Assembly: GCF_019898765.1 (NCBI RefSeq)
Contig: NZ_JAIOKB010000005.1
Location: 124,001-188,000, forward strand
Length of the DNA stretch: 64,000 bases
From: Sphingomonas yunnanensis
Lineage (GTDB): Bacteria; Pseudomonadota; Alphaproteobacteria; Sphingomonadales; Sphingomonadaceae
Direction: 5' to 3'
Each line of letters starts with the position of its first letter. Positions within the stretch are counted from its first letter, which is position 1. The notes under the pieces are model-generated. The model was not told where the DNA came from. It searched no databases and worked only from the letters and a program-made list of their open reading frames with translations. The position numbers and the translations under genes were made by a program. Shown here one piece after another: positions 43,247 through 52,245 of the stretch.

Positions 43247-43257
43247 GGCGATCACCT

Positions 43258-43368
43258 TCAAGCGACGGGCTTGGTCTGCGCGACGACGCGCAGCAGCAGC
43301 AGCAGGACGAGGACGAGCAGCACGATCACCAGACCGTGGCCGCGCGGGCGGGGGGCGCGGCGCAGCAT
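43258..43368 (-). CDS. 36-aa single-TM protein between ABC ATPase and permease
   Basis: A 36-codon frame on the operon strand. Its ATG overlaps the stop of the ATPase gene (TGATG) and its stop lies 12 nt before the permease ATG. The product starts MLRRAPRPRGHG and then forms a leucine/valine-rich transmembrane helix of about 17 residues, ending QTKPVA. The basic N-terminus suggests N-in topology. The exact junctions on both sides argue for translation coupled to its neighbours. It is below normal gene-calling length. A role as an accessory subunit of the exporter is an inference; I know no named family for it. Confidence 0.6.
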   Translation of the reverse strand: MLRRAPRPRGHGLVIVLLVLVLLLLLRVVAQTKPVA

Positions 43369-44048
43369 CACGCCGCCAGTCGGGCGGAGGCGAGGATCCG
43401 GCCGTCGAGCATGTGCACGGTACGCTTGGCGATATCGGCGTGCGCGGGGCTGTGCGTCACCATCACGATCGTCGCGCCCTCGGCGTTGAGCTGCCGCAGG
43501 ATCTCCATCACCTGCGCGCCATTGGCGGTGTCGAGGTTGCCGGTCGGCTCGTCCGCCAGGATCAGCCGCGGCGCGCCCACGATCGCGCGGGCGATCGCGG
43601 CGCGCTGCTGCTGGCCGCCCGACAATTGGTGGGGATGGTGGCGCTGGCGGTGCGCGATGCCGACGCGGTCCATCGCCGCGGCGACCCGCTCCTTCTTCTC
43701 GCGCGCCGGCATCGACCGATAGGCGAGCCCGAGTGCGACATTCTCCGCGATCGTCAGCTCGTCGATCAGGTTGAAGCTCTGGAACACGAAGCCGAGGCGG
43801 TCGCGGCGCAGCCTGGCGAGCTCCGCCTCCGGCGCGTGCGCGACGTCGTCGCCCTCGAACAGATACTTGCCCCCGCTCGGCCGATCGATCGTGCCGAGGA
43901 TGTTGAGCAGGGTCGACTTGCCGCAGCCCGACGGGCCCATGATGGCGACGAACTCGGCGCGCTCGACGTGCAGGTCGATCCCGCCCAGCGCGGTGGTCTC
44001 GACCTCGTCGGAGGCATAGGTGCGGCTGACGTCCTGGAGCTGGATCAT
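43368..44048 (-). CDS. MacB/LolD-type ABC transporter ATP-binding protein
   Basis: A 226-residue ABC ATPase. Motifs: Walker A GPSGCGKS, Q-loop in FVFQSFNLIDELT, signature LSGGQQQRAAIARA, Walker B LILADEPTGNLD and the switch His in VMVTHSPAH. The sequence RTYASDEVETTALGGIDLHV at the start is standard for MacB/LolD proteins that power mechanotransmission rather than transport through the membrane. The start is ATG 44048, 8 bp after the adaptor gene. It forms a tripartite exporter with the FtsX-type permease and the HlyD adaptor encoded by its neighbours. Confidence 0.94.
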   Translation of the reverse strand: MIQLQDVSRTYASDEVETTALGGIDLHVERAEFVAIMGPSGCGKSTLLNILGTIDRPSGGKYLFEGDDVAHAPEAELARLRRDRLGFVFQSFNLIDELTIAENVALGLAYRSMPAREKKERVAAAMDRVGIAHRQRHHPHQLSGGQQQRAAIARAIVGAPRLILADEPTGNLDTANGAQVMEILRQLNAEGATIVMVTHSPAHADIAKRTVHMLDGRILASARLAA

Positions 44049-44056
44049 GGCGGTTC

Positions 44057-45343
44057 CTATCGGATGATCAGGGTCTGGTAGGGGGCGTAGGTGGCGAGCG
44101 GGGTGGTCACGATGCGCTCGCCCGGGGCGAGGCCGGCGGTCACCTCGACCTGGTCGGGGTTGCGGCGACCGGTCTGGATCGCGCGGCGCACCGCGTGGCC
44201 GTCGCCGTCCAGCACGAAGGCGGCGGCGCCGCCCGCGTCGAGCCAGCCGCCCGCCGGGGCGACGATCGCCGGCCGGTCGGCGCCGAGCACGAGGCGCGTG
44301 TCGAGCGTCTGGCCGCGGTTGAGCCCGGCGGGCACCGCGCCGTCGAAGCCGAGCTCGACGCGGAAGCGGCCCTCGGTCACCTGCGGCAGGATGCGGATGA
44401 CGTGCAGCGGGTAGCTTCTGCCGTCGAGGTCGGCGCGCGCGCTCAGCCCGGTGCGGACTCGGCCGAGGTAGAATTGGTCGACGTCGGCGACCAATTTCCA
44501 CTGGCCCTCCGAGTCGATCTGGCCGACCGGATCGCCCGGCTTGATCATCTGCCCCGGCTGGATGGTGAAAGCGGTGAGCCGCCCGCTGACCGGCGCGCGC
44601 AGCGTCAAGGCGGCGAGGCTTTCGCGGACCATCCCCAGGCTGTCGCGCAGCTCGCGCCCGGTGGCGCTGATCCCGGCCGACTGGTCGGCGAGCGTGCCGT
44701 TCGCCTGCGCCTGCCCGGCGGCGAGCGCGGCGACGCGGCTCTTCTGATACGCCGCTTCCTCGCGCAGCGGGTCGATCGCGGCGGCGGTGACGAAGCCGCG
44801 GTCGAACAGCACCTGCTTCTGGCGCAGCGCGGTCTCCGCCTTGGAGAGGGCGTTGCGCGCGTCGGCGAGGTCGCGCGCCGCGTCCTGCCGCGTGCGCTGC
44901 ACCGACAGTTCGGCGCCGCTGTTGGCGCTGAGCTGGCCGACGATGCTCGCGGAGCGACTGGCGACGTCCAGTTCGAGGCTGGGATTGGACAGCCGCGCCA
45001 GCGGCGCCCCGGCGGCGACCATCGTGCCGTCGGTCGCGATCAGCGCCGCGACCGAGCCGCCCTGCACCGCGCCGACGTAGACGGTGCGCAGCGGCGCGAC
45101 CTCGGCCCGCAGCGGCACGAAGTCGCGGAACGCCTCGCGCGCGACGGTGCCGGTGCGGATCGCCTGCGCGTCGACCACCAGGCTGTTGCTCCCCGGCGTC
45201 AGCCACCACAGCGCCAGCGCGGCGAGCAGCGCCGCCGCGCCGATCGCGCCGCGGACGACCAGCCTGCGCCGCGCGCGGCCGGGCCGCTCGACCCGCCGGT
45301 CCATGCCCGCGCCGCTGATCGTGAGAGACGGTGTATCGATCAT
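44057..45343 (-). CDS. HlyD/RND-type periplasmic adaptor protein
   Basis: A 428-residue membrane-fusion protein with an N-terminal TM anchor (residues 28-50, LVVRGAIGAAALLAALALWW). The barrel-sandwich domain is split (residues 70-110 and 215-260), with a coiled-coil hairpin about 110-210 rich in ALRQK/LADA heptads. GGRRNPDQVEVTAGLAPGER-like C-terminal text and the lipoyl motif APVSGRLTAF are present. It links an inner-membrane ABC transporter to an outer-membrane channel; no TolC homologue is in the window. It is the first gene of the minus-strand operon and divergent from the response regulator. Confidence 0.92.
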   Translation of the reverse strand: MIDTPSLTISGAGMDRRVERPGRARRRLVVRGAIGAAALLAALALWWLTPGSNSLVVDAQAIRTGTVAREAFRDFVPLRAEVAPLRTVYVGAVQGGSVAALIATDGTMVAAGAPLARLSNPSLELDVASRSASIVGQLSANSGAELSVQRTRQDAARDLADARNALSKAETALRQKQVLFDRGFVTAAAIDPLREEAAYQKSRVAALAAGQAQANGTLADQSAGISATGRELRDSLGMVRESLAALTLRAPVSGRLTAFTIQPGQMIKPGDPVGQIDSEGQWKLVADVDQFYLGRVRTGLSARADLDGRSYPLHVIRILPQVTEGRFRVELGFDGAVPAGLNRGQTLDTRLVLGADRPAIVAPAGGWLDAGGAAAFVLDGDGHAVRRAIQTGRRNPDQVEVTAGLAPGERIVTTPLATYAPYQTLIIR

Positions 45344-45425
45344 GCGGACACCGTAACCCGGACATGGGCCGCCGACCTAAGTTCCTGCCTTACCAAGCCT
45401 TTTCACAAAGGACTGGCCAGTGTCC

Positions 45426-45470
45426 GGTCAGGCCTTGCGCCGACTGTCCGTTTCCGGACAGGTCCTGACC
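45426..45470. promoter_or_regulatory. Nested dyad operator upstream of the response regulator
   Basis: An inner perfect palindrome CTGTCCG-TTTC-CGGACAG (45444-45461) is flanked by outer arms GGTCAGG (45426-45432) and CCTGACC (45464-45470). A further TGTCCG half-site is at 45421. It lies one base before the start codon of the response regulator gene and 83 bp from the adaptor gene. The position suits autoregulation or control of the divergent operon. No standard sigma-54 -24/-12 element with correct spacing was found around it. Confidence 0.65.
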
Positions 45471-45471
45471 C

Positions 45472-46711
45472 ATGTCAACCGAATCACCGCGCATCCTGGT
45501 CGTCGACGACGACGCCGACATCGCCCGCGCCGCGCAGCTGCTGCTCGAGCGCCAGGGCATGATCGTGGCGCACGCGCCCGATCCCGCCGCGGCCTGGGTG
45601 CGCCTCGCGGAGCGCCCCGCCGACGTCATCCTGCTCGACCTTAATTTCGCGCGCGGCCACACCAGCGGCGAGGAGGGGTTCGCCCTGCTCGACCGGCTCG
45701 TCGCCGCGGACCGTCACGCGGTGGTGATCGTCGTCACCGGGCATAGCGGGATCCAGGTCGCGGTGCAGGCGATGCGCGGCGGCGCCGCCGACTTCATCAT
45801 CAAGCCGTGGAACAACGCGCGGCTCACCGCCACCGTCGAGCGCGGGCTCGCGCTGCGCCGCGCCAAGCTCGACACCGCGCCGCTGCCGCCCGCTGGCGAG
45901 GCGCCGCTGCTGCTCGGCGACAGCGCCGCGATCGCCACCGTACGCGACCTGATCGCGCGGATCGCGCCGACCGACGCGGCGCTGCTGCTGCGCGGCCCGG
46001 CGGGGAGCGGCAAGTCGCTGGCCGCGACGCTGACGCACCGCGGCTCCGCGCGCGCCGACCGCCCGCTGGTGACGCTCGACGCCGCGACCGAGGCGGGCGC
46101 GATCGGCGCGACGCTGGCGGAGGCCGTGGGCGGGACCCTGCTGCTCGACCAGGTCGACCGGCTGCCCGCGCCCGTCCAGGCGGCGCTCGCGCGCGACCTG
46201 GACGCGGCACGCGACCTGCGCCTGATCGCCACCACGCGGCTCGATCGGACGGCGCTGCGCGCGGGCCTGCACGAGGATCTGCTCTACCGGATCAGCACGA
46301 TCGAGTGCGACCTGCCGCCGCTCGCCGCGCGCGACGGGGACGCGGTGCTGCTCGCCCGCCATTTCGCCGCGCTGTTCGCCGGCCGCCACGCCAAGCCGCT
46401 GCGGCCGCTGACGATCGAGGCGGAGCGCAGCATCGCCGCCGACGCCTGGCCCGACCATGTCCGCGGCCTGCGCCAGGCGACCGAGCGCGCGGTGCTGCTC
46501 GCCACCGGCGAGCGGCTCGACGTCGCCGATCTCGCGCTCGCGCTGGTGCCCGATCCGGCGCAACCGCGCGCGCTCGCCGCCGACCTCAACCTCGCGCGCA
46601 GCGAGGGGACGCTCGTCGCCGCCGCGCTCCAGCGCCACGGCTTCAACGTCAGCCGCGCCGCCGCCGAGCTCGGCCTCACCCGCGCCGCGCTGTACCGGCG
46701 GATGGCACGCT

Positions 46712-46722
<11 letters not shown>
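45472..46722 (+). CDS. NtrC-family response regulator with degenerate AAA+ domain
   Basis: A 416-residue protein. A receiver domain (residues 7-125) has the phospho-acceptor Asp at about 56 in VILLDLNF and a conserved Lys in IIKPWNNARL. The AAA+ region (145-370) has GPAGSGKS for Walker A, but no GAFTGA loop is present and Walker B reads LLLDQVDR, with Gln in place of the catalytic Glu. A Fis-type helix-turn-helix closes it (HGFNVSRAAAELGLTRAALY). Without GAFTGA it should not open sigma-54 promoters, so a DNA-binding repressor or sigma-70 activator role is more likely. The gene overlaps the histidine kinase by 11 bp. Confidence 0.88.
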
Positions 46723-47893
<1,171 letters not shown>

Positions 47894-48116
47894 GCGACTG
47901 CCGCTCTCCGCGCTACCCCGGCGTGCCCGACGTCGACGTATCGCTCGGGGCGCCACCGATCTTCCTCCGGATCGGTCGCCGGGCACGCCCGGAAGCCACA
48001 TCGCCAAGAACAAGACGCCGAGGGGATCGGCGTCGGCTGGCGCACGCCTGCTTATCCGCGCGGGATCGTGCGCTCTCTTAACGGTTCGAGAGGACCTGTA
48101 ACCTACATTAGGATGG

Positions 48117-48533
48117 ATGCTCTCAGCTCGCCAGATCGACCTCGTGCAAGACAGCTTCGCCAGCGTCGTCCCCATCACGGACGTCGCCGCAGCGGAGTTC
48201 TATCGTCGGCTGTTCGAGCTGGCACCTGACACGCGCGGCCTCTTCACGACAGACATGGCGGAGCAAGGGCGCAAATTGTTCCTCACGTTGGCGACGGTGG
48301 TGGACGCGCTCGATCGTCTCGACACGATCGTACCGGTGGCGCGTGAACTTGCCATCCGCCATGTCGCTTACGGCGCGCGTGAGCGGCACTATGCGGCGGT
48401 CGGAACAGCGCTGATGGAGACGCTGCGGCTCGGGCTTGGAAAGGCGTTCGACCGGGACACCGAACAGGCCTGGTTGGCAGCCTATACCATCCTGTCAGAC
48501 ACCATGTTGACGGCCGTGCGCGAGCGGGCGTGA
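48117..48533 (+). CDS. Single-domain bacterial globin (FHb/Vgb-like)
   Basis: A 138-residue haem globin of the flavohaemoglobin-globin family. Ligand positions are intact: Tyr B10 (Y29 in EFYRRLF), Gln E7 (Q50 in DMAEQGRKLF) and proximal His F8 (H91 in ARERHYAAV). The downstream gene starts 7 bp after its stop and encodes a methyl-accepting signalling domain. This mirrors a globin-coupled chemoreceptor split into two proteins. Oxygen or NO sensing is therefore plausible; NO dioxygenase activity would need a partner reductase, which is absent. Confidence 0.93.
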   Translation: MLSARQIDLVQDSFASVVPITDVAAAEFYRRLFELAPDTRGLFTTDMAEQGRKLFLTLATVVDALDRLDTIVPVARELAIRHVAYGARERHYAAVGTALMETLRLGLGKAFDRDTEQAWLAAYTILSDTMLTAVRERA

Positions 48534-48540
48534 CTGACTG

Positions 48541-49290
48541 ATGAGCGCCTGCCAGGCCCCAGAGACTGCACGGCTTCATGCTCAACTCGGGTCGATAGCG
48601 GAGCGCCTCACCGACATCGCGGGCGTCGTTGCGTCCGAAGCCGAGACGGCCACGGCAGTGGTCCGCGGCACGACCGAACAGGCGCACCGCGTCGCACATC
48701 TCGCCGCCATGCTCGTCGAGGCAGCGGCGATCGTCGAGGCGAACGCTCGACGGCATGCTGACACGATCGCCGATCTCGGTGCCAGCTTGGCGATCAACAA
48801 GCCGGTCATCGATTCGCTGATCGAGTCCGCCGACGGCGTCGCATCGATCAGCGCGAGCGTGTCGGCGATCGCGCGGGAAAGTCAGCTGCTGAGCCTCAAT
48901 GCGCGGATCGAGGCGGCGCGGGCCGGCGAGGCCGGGAGATCATTCTCCGTGGTCGCGGCCGAGATGTCGGCGCTCACCGGCCGGACCAAGCAGGCGACCG
49001 ACGACATCGGCAAGCGCGCTCTCGCCATCTCACAGGACGTCGGGGCGGCCGAGATGGTCGTGGCTGCGCATGAGGCATTGGTCATCAAGCAGGATGAGCT
49101 ATTGAGCGCCTCGCTGGAACAGGCGCAGCGGCAGCGAGAGACGGCCGCCGCACTGGCTTCGATCACCGAAGGTACGGCAGAGGCCGCGGATCGCACCGCG
49201 GCCGCGATCGGGCGGGTGGGTGCAAACGCCGTCGCGGTGAAGCTCCTGGCACGCCAGCTCGCCAAGCTCGCCAAGCCGACACCCGCGTGA
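48541..49290 (+). CDS. Soluble methyl-accepting chemotaxis-like signalling protein
   Basis: A 249-residue, largely helical protein. The MCP hairpin tip is legible in SISASVSAIARESQLLSLNA, then RIEAARAGEAGRSFSVVAAE, which matches the highly conserved MCP signalling subdomain that contacts CheA/CheW. There is no membrane helix and no recognised sensor domain. The long heptad-like stretches (about residues 20-100 and 190-240) form the coiled coil. Its gene follows the globin gene by 7 bp in the same direction, so the globin may serve as a separate sensing subunit. No che genes are in the window. Confidence 0.88.
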   Translation: MSACQAPETARLHAQLGSIAERLTDIAGVVASEAETATAVVRGTTEQAHRVAHLAAMLVEAAAIVEANARRHADTIADLGASLAINKPVIDSLIESADGVASISASVSAIARESQLLSLNARIEAARAGEAGRSFSVVAAEMSALTGRTKQATDDIGKRALAISQDVGAAEMVVAAHEALVIKQDELLSASLEQAQRQRETAAALASITEGTAEAADRTAAAIGRVGANAVAVKLLARQLAKLAKPTPA

Positions 49291-49440
49291 GGAACCACCG
49301 CCCTCGACCAATCTGGGGTGCGGGTACGCACCTGCCGGACGTCAGCGGCTCAGCGCGGTTGGTAGCGGTGAGCCCCGGAAGACCCCTGCGCTAGACCCTG
49401 CCATCGGTCCGGGTGGATATGGGAACGCTAAGCCTAGGAA

Positions 49441-49516
49441 TGGTGCCCAAGGGCGGGATCGAACCACCGACACTACGATTTTCAGTCGTATGCTCTACCA
49501 ACTGAGCTACTTGGGC
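49441..49516 (-). tRNA. tRNA-Phe (anticodon GAA)
   Basis: A 76-nt tRNA on the minus strand, including an encoded CCA (49441-49443). The acceptor stem is GCCCAAG/CTTGGGC with discriminator A. The anticodon GAA is at 49481-49483, in the loop CTGAAAA, and TTCGATCC closes the T-loop. No integrase or duplicated 3' end is present, so it does not mark an island boundary here. Confidence 0.98.
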
Positions 49517-49547
49517 GCACCGCTCGCTGAGCGGTGAGGCGCGGTCC

Positions 49548-49727
49548 CTAGGCGGTGTCGCGAGACTTGTCCAGCCCCCCCTGTATCTCGTCGTCGATCG
49601 GCTGGCCGGGGAGGCGGTAGCCGTCGCCCAGCCAGCGCAGCAGGTCGCGATCCTTGCAGCCGCGGCCGCAGAAGGGGGCATAGTCGCGGTGCGCCGGGGC
49701 GGCGCAGATGGGGCAGCGCTGGGTCAT
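49548..49727 (-). CDS. yacG: DNA gyrase inhibitor YacG
   Basis: A 59-residue zinc-binding protein with two cysteine pairs: RCPICAAP (CxxC) and YAPFCGRGCKDRDLLRWLGD (CxxxC). This C-x2-C...C-x3-C arrangement and the GDGYRLPG tail are characteristic of YacG, which binds GyrB and inhibits gyrase. ATG 49727 overlaps the RNase gene stop (TGATG). It is the last gene of the infA-maf-RNase G-yacG series, followed by tRNA-Phe 31 bp on. Confidence 0.92.
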   Translation of the reverse strand: MTQRCPICAAPAHRDYAPFCGRGCKDRDLLRWLGDGYRLPGQPIDDEIQGGLDKSRDTA

Positions 49728-50650
49728 CACTCGAAGATAAGCAGCCGGCCGGTGCGGCGCAGCAGCGCGTCCTGCCACTCGGGGCTGGCCAGCACGCGCG
49801 CGCGCACCGGCTCGGGCAGGCGGTGGCGCGGCGAGGCGCTCGGCGGCTCGCGCTCGATCCGGCGCAGCGCGGCGCGCGACTCGGCGCCGACGGGATCCTC
49901 GCGCAGCCGCTCGGGCAGTGAGGCGCGCGGGCGCGGGCGCACCAGCTGCAGGAAGCCGAAGCCGTTGACCGCGGTGCGCTCGAACGGCGGCGGCAGCGCG
50001 GCGTCGAGCGCCGCGGCGACCGCCTGGCGCGCCGCCCTGCCGGTGACGCTGGGAAAGTCGATCCCGATCGAGCCGCCGATGCCGTGGCGCCGGATGGCAT
50101 GCGCCACCGCGGTCGCGGCGCGCAGCGCGAGCATGTCGGGCGCGTCGTCGCCGTCGACGTCGAACAGCGTCATCGCCGGGGTCGGCGACATTCGCAAAGC
50201 GCCGCCGGCGAAGGCGATCTCGCCGGTGCGCGCCTCCTCCAGCACCTCGGACCAGCCCGCCGCCTCGAGCACGTCGGCCTCGTGCGCGCGCGGCTCGATC
50301 ACCGGTAGCCCGGTCGCGGCGATCCGCTCGCGCAGCGTCGCGCCGGGCGCGGGGGCGGCGTCGGTGACGCGGCCGCGCGCGCGCTTGGCGCGGCCGGGCT
50401 CGGGGATCGCCTCGCGCGTCACCTCCACCGTCAGCCGCGCGCCGAGCGTCACGCCCGGCGGCGCGCGGTCGAGCAGCAGCTCGCGCGCGTCCTCCAGTAC
50501 CGCGACCTGGCGCTCGCGCAGCCGCGCCGGCGCGACGGTCCCGACGCGCAGACCGTCGGGCAGCTCGATCCGCGCGGCGAGTATCCGCTCGCCCTCGACC
50601 AGTGCGGCGCGCGCCTCGCCGATCCCCTCCTCGTACAGCCACTCAGCCAA
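49727..50650 (-). CDS. Ribonuclease E/G family protein
   Basis: A 307-residue RNase E/G-like protein. The opening AEWLYEEGIGEARAALVEG starts at a TTG overlapping the maf stop. It keeps the catalytic-domain region (VLDVDGDDAPDMLALR-like DFDGD/DV segment: TLFDVDGDDAPDMLA near residue 165) and GSIGIDFPSVTG near 195. It is shorter than E. coli RNase G (489 aa) and lacks the C-terminal small domain with the Zn-link cysteines, a compact form seen in alphaproteobacteria next to maf. It is expected to take part in rRNA or mRNA processing, though activity of this form is less certain. Confidence 0.85.
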   Translation of the reverse strand: MAEWLYEEGIGEARAALVEGERILAARIELPDGLRVGTVAPARLRERQVAVLEDARELLLDRAPPGVTLGARLTVEVTREAIPEPGRAKRARGRVTDAAPAPGATLRERIAATGLPVIEPRAHEADVLEAAGWSEVLEEARTGEIAFAGGALRMSPTPAMTLFDVDGDDAPDMLALRAATAVAHAIRRHGIGGSIGIDFPSVTGRAARQAVAAALDAALPPPFERTAVNGFGFLQLVRPRPRASLPERLREDPVGAESRAALRRIEREPPSASPRHRLPEPVRARVLASPEWQDALLRRTGRLLIFE

Positions 50651-51230
50651 GCACGACTCCCGCGGTGGCGAGCAGCGCGCGCGTCTCGAACAAGGGCAGG
50701 CCGATCACCCCGGAGTGGCTGCCGGCGAGGAAGCGCACGAACGCCTCGGCGCGGCCCTGGATGGCGTAGCCGCCCGCCTTGCCGAGCCCCTCGCCGCACG
50801 CGACGTACGAATCGATCTCCGCCTCGCTCAGCGGCTTGAACGCGACCACCGTGTCCGCCAGACGGGTGCGCGCGCGGCCGTCGGGGGCGATCACGCACAC
50901 CGCCGAGAGCGCGTGGTGGCGCCGCCCCGCGAGCAGCCGCAGCAGCGTGCGCTGCACGTCATGGTCGGTCGCCGGGGGCAGGATCCGGCGACCGAGCGCG
51001 ATCGTGGTGTCGCCCGCGAGCACCGCCTCGCCCGCGCCGCGCGCCACGGCGCGCGCTTTCTCCTCGGCGAGGCGCAGCGCATAGGCGCGCGGTAGCTCGC
51101 GCGGGCGCGGGGCCTCGTCGATGTCGGGGTACTCGGTCCGCAAGGGGGCCACGCCGAGCCGCGCGAGCAGGTCGCGGCGGCGCGGCGAGGAGGAGGCGAG
51201 CACCAGCGGCGCGGCGCCGGGGGGCGTCAC
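50643..51230 (-). CDS. maf: Maf-family nucleotide pyrophosphatase
   Basis: A 195-residue Maf protein starting at GTG. LVLASSSPRRRDLLARLGV (SxSPRR) at the N-terminus is the family signature. EAVLAGDTTIALGRRILPP with its Asp and GGYAIQGRAEAFVRFLAGS near the end complete the active site. It hydrolyses non-canonical or m7G-type nucleotides to the monophosphate, in house-cleaning or septum control. It is between infA and the RNase gene on one strand with small overlaps, suggesting a single transcript. Confidence 0.93.
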   Translation of the reverse strand: MTPPGAAPLVLASSSPRRRDLLARLGVAPLRTEYPDIDEAPRPRELPRAYALRLAEEKARAVARGAGEAVLAGDTTIALGRRILPPATDHDVQRTLLRLLAGRRHHALSAVCVIAPDGRARTRLADTVVAFKPLSEAEIDSYVACGEGLGKAGGYAIQGRAEAFVRFLAGSHSGVIGLPLFETRALLATAGVVLG

Positions 51231-51274
51231 GCTCTCACCGTCGGCGTCATGGGCAGGCTCGTCCGGCGCGCGGC

Positions 51275-51520
51275 TCAGGACGGGCCGGGGCCGCCGCGGC
51301 CGGGCATGAAGCGGTAGGTGATGCGACCCTTGGTGAGGTCGTACGGGGTCAGCTCGACCAGCACCTCGTCGCCGACGAGGACTCGGATGCGGTTCTTGCG
51401 CATCTTGCCCGCGGTGTGGCCGAGGATCTCATGGTCGTTCTCGAGCCGGACGCGGAACATCGCGTTGGGCAGCAGCTCCACCACCTGCCCGCGCATCTCG
51501 AGGAGTTCTTCTTTCGCCAA
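51275..51520 (-). CDS. infA: Translation initiation factor IF-1 with TTG start
   Basis: An 81-residue OB-fold factor. [20 protein letters not shown] and [20 protein letters not shown] are unmistakable IF-1, with a GRGGPGPS extension. The start is TTG at 51520, giving TTG-GCG-AAA-GAA for AKEE; the next ATG (the M of LEMRGQ) would delete the first strand. IF-1 binds the 30S A site with IF-2 and IF-3. A TTG start on a gene for an initiation factor may allow autoregulation, as is known for the AUU start of IF-3. It heads the infA-maf-RNase G-yacG series. Confidence 0.96.
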   Translation of the reverse strand: MAKEELLEMRGQVVELLPNAMFRVRLENDHEILGHTAGKMRKNRIRVLVGDEVLVELTPYDLTKGRITYRFMPGRGGPGPS

Positions 51521-51685
51521 ACGGTGTCTCTTTCGCGCTGAATGCGCGCGCCCTTAGCCGAGACGGCGGAGAAAGGAAAGGCGAGCGCGTGGATCGCGCG
51601 GCGACCCGTGAGGCGCGGCGCGGCTCGTATATGGACAATGTCGGGGGTTTCGGCAAGCGGCGCGGCGCGGCGTCTATACTGGGGC

Positions 51686-52198
51686 ATGGGAGCTACCACG
51701 TTCACGCTGCGCTACGGGGACCTGTTGGCGGCGACGCGCGCGGGCGCCGCGACGCGCGGAAGGTGGCGCCGCGGCGCGCTGATCGCGCTGCCCTGGGCGA
51801 CGCTCGCGGTCGCGCTCGGCACGGGCGATCTCGCCGGGAGCGAGCCGCTCAGCGTGGAGGTGGCGCTGGTGCTCGCCGCGCTGGGCTGGAGCGCGGCGAT
51901 GCTGCTGGTCGCGCCCATCGCGGCGCGCCAGCGGCTGGTGCGGCGCGTGCGGCGTCGCTTCGCGCGCGAGCCCGAGACGGCGCTGCTCACCACCTTGGCG
52001 TGGCGAGAGAGCGGGCTGGTGCTGGCCTCGCCGCGCGGCACGGTGCGGCTCGGCTGGGACGAAGTGTCGGCGGTAGAGCAGGGCGCGCTGCTGCTGTTCC
52101 GCCGTCACGACGGCGGGGTGCCGCCGTTCGTGCCGCTGGCGCTACTGACGCCGGCGCAGCGCGCCGAGCTGCTCGCGCTGGCGGATGGGGTGGAGTAG
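51686..52198 (+). CDS. YcxB-like two-helix membrane protein
   Basis: A 170-residue protein. ATG 51686 is chosen since it starts TTFTLRYGDLLAATRAG, typical of YcxB-like proteins; the open frame upstream is an antisense artefact of the infA region. Two hydrophobic helices (about residues 32-50 and 58-80) are followed by a soluble beta domain with LGWDEVSAVEQGALLLFRRH and FVPLALLTPAQRAELLAL. This C-terminal YcxB pattern has no established function. It is divergent from infA and converges with the DNA methyltransferase-nuclease gene. Confidence is moderate because the family is loosely defined. Confidence 0.7.
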   Translation: MGATTFTLRYGDLLAATRAGAATRGRWRRGALIALPWATLAVALGTGDLAGSEPLSVEVALVLAALGWSAAMLLVAPIAARQRLVRRVRRRFAREPETALLTTLAWRESGLVLASPRGTVRLGWDEVSAVEQGALLLFRRHDGGVPPFVPLALLTPAQRAELLALADGVE

Positions 52199-52245
52199 CG
52201 GCGGCAGGGAGGTGAGTTGTGCCAGCCGCCTACGATGCTCGCGCC

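Noticed and set aside
43247..43261. TTG at 43261 as the permease start (4-bp overlap with the small gene)
   Set aside because: Possible, but ATG 43246 has a well-placed AAGGTG Shine-Dalgarno and gives the normal N-terminus; kept as an alternative only.
45344..45471. Possible sigma-54 promoter around 45426-45438 (GG...GC)
   Set aside because: Spacing between GG and GC is 9, not 10, and the consensus is not met; the regulator also lacks GAFTGA.
49441..49516. tRNA-Phe as an integration site for a mobile island
   Set aside because: No integrase, direct repeat of the tRNA 3' end or composition change is present next to it; flanking genes are conserved housekeeping genes.
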